Shown here one piece after another: positions 61,895-64,000 of a stretch of 64,000 nt of DNA. Source of the stretch: Mycolicibacterium hippocampi (GTDB lineage: Bacteria > Actinomycetota > Actinomycetes > Mycobacteriales > Mycobacteriaceae). The stretch lies in NCBI RefSeq assembly GCF_010723735.1, contig NZ_BLLB01000002.1, forward strand, positions 3,224,001-3,288,000, given 5' to 3'. Under the pieces are notes generated by a model. It saw only the letters and a list, made by a program, of their open reading frames with translations. It did not search any database and was not told the origin of the DNA. The number at the start of each line of letters is the position of its first letter. Positions within the stretch are counted from its first letter, which is position 1. The translations under genes and the position numbers were made by a program.

Positions 61895-62926
61895 CTACTC
61901 TTCGGAACCGGGCAGCCGGGTGACGGCGCCCTCCGGCGCCGAGGTGAGTCCGCCCAGGCCCGCCGCTGCGGCCTTCTCGATGAACATCTCCGCCGCCGCG
62001 ACGTCCTCCTCGGTCCAGCGTTTGGTGAAGTACTCGCTGGTCTCGATGAGTTCTTCGAACCCTGCTGCGACGTCTTCGCTTTCGATGCCGATGAGATCGC
62101 CGAGCTCACCCGTGGTGACTCGGGTGGGGTCGGCGGTGATCCAGTCATAGGCGTCGTTCCACGCGTTCTGGACACCCGCGGCGAGTTCGGGATTCTCGTC
62201 GATCCAGCTGTCGCGGGCCATCGCGGTGAGGTTCCACGACCGGCCGCCGGCCGCTGTCTCCCATTCCTGCCACCCCGGGCCCCACACCGGACGCATTCCG
62301 TATTCCTTGGCCGCGATGATGGTGTTCGGCTCGGCGGTGAAGACAGCTTCGAGGTCGCCGCGATCGAGTAGTCGCAGGAGGGCGGCCTCCTGCGTGAGCT
62401 GCAGATCATACTGCTCTTCGATGTCGAGCTCGGAGAACTCCTCGAGCATCACCAGCGCCGCGGTCATGCCGCCTGAGTCGAGACCGTCGTGCCCGACGCG
62501 CATGCCGATCAGGTCCTGCTCGGTTTGGTACGGAGAGTCGCCGCGCACGACAAGGGCGACGTCCTGCACCGCCATCGGAAAGTACGTGGTGACGTCATTG
62601 CCCTGGCTGCGCAACAGCGCGGCGGTGAGTGGGTCCCCATCGAACGACACATCGGCGTCGCCCTGGAGGAAGAACTGCGCAGAGGCGTCGCTGGACACCT
62701 CGAAGTTCTCCGCGGTGAAGCCGTTGGCCTCGTCGAACCCCTGGTCCTTGATGATCTTGAGCGCCATCGAGCTCAACCCGCCCTCGAGTCCTTGTAGCCG
62801 GACGACGGGGGCACCCTGGTCGGGTGGCGCCGGTTCGCTCGAACTGCAGGAGGAGAGGACGAGCCCGGTCGCCACGCCGGCGGCGAGGGCGATCGTTAGA
62901 CGGCGACTGAGATGGCGGGATGTCAT
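61895..62926 (-). CDS. ABC transporter substrate-binding lipoprotein (NMT1/TauA-like)
   Basis: 343 residues from ATG 62926 (TSRHLSRRLTIALAAGVATG), with GGAGG 9 nt upstream; a start 27 nt further upstream is possible but lies closer to the operator. Lipobox LSSC with the acylated Cys27. Periplasmic two-lobe fold: LQGLEGGLSSMALKIIKDQGF, DADVSFDGDPLTAALL, EAVFTAEPNTIIAAKEYGM, as in NMT1/ABC aliphatic sulfonate, nitrate and thiamine-precursor proteins. First gene of the operon; its specificity decides the pathway substrate but cannot be read from sequence. Confidence 0.93.
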   Translation of the reverse strand: MTSRHLSRRLTIALAAGVATGLVLSSCSSSEPAPPDQGAPVVRLQGLEGGLSSMALKIIKDQGFDEANGFTAENFEVSSDASAQFFLQGDADVSFDGDPLTAALLRSQGNDVTTYFPMAVQDVALVVRGDSPYQTEQDLIGMRVGHDGLDSGGMTAALVMLEEFSELDIEEQYDLQLTQEAALLRLLDRGDLEAVFTAEPNTIIAAKEYGMRPVWGPGWQEWETAAGGRSWNLTAMARDSWIDENPELAAGVQNAWNDAYDWITADPTRVTTGELGDLIGIESEDVAAGFEELIETSEYFTKRWTEEDVAAAEMFIEKAAAAGLGGLTSAPEGAVTRLPGSEE

Positions 62927-62949
62927 GGTGTGTGCCTCCGAAAGGTAGG

Positions 62950-62979
62950 ACATGAGGTCTCATATATGAAACCTCATGT
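62950..62979. promoter_or_regulatory. 30-bp dyad operator between the ABC operon and GntR
   Basis: Arms ACATGAGGT (62950-62958) and ACCTCATGT (62971-62979) flank the palindrome TCATATATGA (62960-62969). The two 15-bp halves are reverse complements except for one base. It contains two overlapping ATGAGGTYTCAT sites in opposite orientation. It lies 24 bp upstream of the binding-protein ATG and 71 bp upstream of the GntR GTG, placing it over both promoters. Confidence 0.8.
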
Positions 62980-63049
62980 TTGAGGCATCAGGTGTTTCTG
63001 TGCGGTAAATTGTTTTCACGCCCATGCACGCTTCGAGAGGGAGTCCGCG

Positions 63050-63787
63050 GTGTCATCGTCCTCACTGCCGAAATCCGTCGTGAACAAGACGCTGGGCGTT
63101 CCGGCGCTCGGCCCGAGTCCAATTCGCACCGCTTACACCACGGTGACCGACCGTCTACGCAAGGCCATCATCTCGGGCGAGCTGCCCGGCGGGACACGGC
63201 TGGTTCAGACCGAACTCGCGCAGAGCCTGTCGGTCAGCGTGACCCCGGTTCGAGAGGCGTTGCGCAACTTGATGTCTGAAGGCTTGGTCGACTACAGCCC
63301 CTTTCACGGCGCCACCGTGCACCGCACGTCACGCGCCGAGTTGGAGGACATATACGAGTTGAGATCAGTGCTCATTCCGCTGGCGGTACGAGAAGGCATC
63401 AACAACATCACGGCTGAGGAGCTGGACACGGCCGAGGAACTGGCCCGCCGAATGGAAGCCGAGGCCGACCCGATTGCGTGGGTCGAGCTAAATAGGGAGT
63501 TCCACAAGGTGTTCTATGTTGCAAGCCAACGGCCAAAGGTCTACGAGTTGTTGGTCACGCTCGCCGATTTGTCGTCGCTTTACGTCGGGCTGTCGATCAG
63601 TGGCGACGCCGAGCGTAGAGCTCGCGGGGACGACGACCACGCCAAAATTATCAGGACCTACCGCGCGGGGGATGTGAAGGCCGCGACCGAGATCACTCTG
63701 GTGCACAATCTGGACACCCTCGAGGTGGCCCGGGCGATGCTGGACGAAGCGTCTGGTGGACGATCCGACAAAGCTGCGGAGATCTAG
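63050..63787 (+). CDS. GntR-family regulator with FCD ligand-binding domain
   Basis: 245 residues, GTG 63050. Winged helix about 25-95 (YTTVTDRLRKAIISGELPGGTRLVQTELAQSLSVSVTPVREALRNL). FCD helical bundle with metal/ligand residues in ELNREFHKVFY, the DDDHAKII His and LVHNLDTLE. FCD GntR proteins sense small acids. Divergent from the nine-gene operon with the 30-bp dyad between; very likely its regulator. The last codons and the stop (63782-63787) fall inside the right copy of the direct repeat. Confidence 0.93.
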   Translation: MSSSSLPKSVVNKTLGVPALGPSPIRTAYTTVTDRLRKAIISGELPGGTRLVQTELAQSLSVSVTPVREALRNLMSEGLVDYSPFHGATVHRTSRAELEDIYELRSVLIPLAVREGINNITAEELDTAEELARRMEAEADPIAWVELNREFHKVFYVASQRPKVYELLVTLADLSSLYVGLSISGDAERRARGDDDHAKIIRTYRAGDVKAATEITLVHNLDTLEVARAMLDEASGGRSDKAAEI

Positions 63788-63817
63788 GACAGGAACCGGT
63801 AGTCGTCGATCGGGAAG
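63782..63817. repeat. Right copy of imperfect 35/36-bp direct repeat
   Basis: Starts ATCTAGGACAGGAACCGG, ends GATCGGGAAG. On the minus strand it is the intact 3' end of the flavin monooxygenase gene (residues FPIDDYRFLS and stop). It matches 53850-53884 except one substitution and one indel. It overlaps the GntR stop: the two convergent genes share CTAG. Confidence 0.85.
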
Positions 63818-64000
63818 CGGCGGCTGCGCCAATAGGCCTCGACCGTGCTCGTGGGCCGCAGCGGAACGTCGCCGTGCTGGTCGAAGTAGTAGCTGTTGGC
63901 CAACCGGCAGCTGTCCTGCCAGAAGATCTGACGATGCCGCTTGCGCATCATCTCGGCGAAATAGCGGTCGTTGGCCTCCGGGCGCACTTCCACCCGGGTG
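63784..64000 (-). CDS. FAD/NAD(P)-dependent monooxygenase, C-terminal part only
   Basis: The last 71 residues are in the window and the frame is open to the right edge. Sequence such as RYFAEMMRKRHRQIFWQDSCRLANSYYFDQHGDVPLRP and the C-terminal DDYRFLS match the C-terminus of flavin-containing/Baeyer-Villiger-type monooxygenases common in mycobacteria (Rv1393c position next to metK). Convergent with GntR, stops sharing the CTAG. Being the likely original neighbour of the metK-thrE region, its end is the duplicated sequence at 53850. Confidence 0.82.
   Translation of the reverse strand, partial: TRVEVRPEANDRYFAEMMRKRHRQIFWQDSCRLANSYYFDQHGDVPLRPTSTVEAYWRSRRFPIDDYRFLS

Noticed and set aside
53895..63787. 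Integrase, transposase or tRNA attachment site explaining the inserted segment
   Set aside because: None of the genes in the segment belongs to a recombinase family, and the repeat is a protein-gene end, not a tRNA end.

Overview
This window is chromosomal DNA from a high-GC actinobacterium, almost certainly a mycobacterium of the fast-growing Mycolicibacterium type. The reasons are many GTG and some TTG starts, mIHF instead of IHF/HU, a Ddn-family nitroreductase, a 13E12-family HNH gene, a PGRS-type Gly-rich protein, two F420/FMN luciferase-fold enzymes, and gene order that follows the mycobacterial core map. No rRNA, tRNA, CRISPR array, transposase or integrase was recognised.

Layout. 1-2.6 kb: 3' part of aspS, a Ddn-like reductase and an HxlR regulator. 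2.7-10.8 kb: a tightly overlapping four-gene cassette (giant transglutaminase/DUF2126, circularly permuted ATP-grasp/alpha-E protein, second transglutaminase, HExxH zinc peptidase). 10.9-17.8 kb, minus strand: a PEP-synthase/rifampin-phosphotransferase-like enzyme, an SDR, an ASCH-like protein, purU, and a secreted PGRS-like protein without a PE domain, followed by a roughly 1.2 kb non-coding stretch. 18.9-23 kb: DUF3097, rarA, an ArsR/SRPBCC pair with a clear promoter and operator, a GlsB-like membrane protein and a YjbQ protein. 23.1-32 kb: alaS, ruvX, mltG, aroE, an A24 prepilin peptidase, aroC, aroK and aroB. 32-35.3 kb: a small membrane protein, pepQ, efp, nusB and a conserved hypothetical.

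35.3-39.1 kb is a minus-strand accessory block: FAD monooxygenase, 13E12 HNH protein with a LexA-type SOS box at its start, and serine beta-lactamase-like hydrolase. 39.2-47.9 kb is the pyrimidine operon (pyrR, pyrB, pyrC, PH-like protein, carA, carB, pyrF) with a PyrR-binding-type hairpin in its leader. 48.3-53.9 kb: mihF, gmk, rpoZ, coaBC, metK and a ThrE-type exporter.

53.85-63.8 kb is the most interesting part. A segment of about 9.9 kb is bounded by an imperfect 35/36-bp direct repeat. The repeat corresponds to the 3' end of the flavin monooxygenase gene that begins the region on the far right. The segment carries one nine-gene minus-strand operon in which all six junctions from the ABC ATPase to the last gene are 4-nt overlaps. 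It encodes a lipoprotein substrate-binding protein, two different permeases, an ATPase, two luciferase-like oxidoreductases, an M24 metallohydrolase, a threonine-synthase-like PLP enzyme and a threonine-aldolase-like PLP enzyme. A divergent GntR/FCD regulator is separated from it by a 30-bp nearly perfect dyad operator. The whole reads as a self-contained uptake, oxidation, hydrolysis and PLP-cleavage pathway for an unknown small nitrogenous, possibly amino-acid-like or sulfonate-like, compound.

Other structures worth attention are a 61-bp palindromic element present twice (after the nitroreductase gene and between carA and carB) with compensatory base-pair changes between copies, and paired hairpins or a minicistron before gmk.
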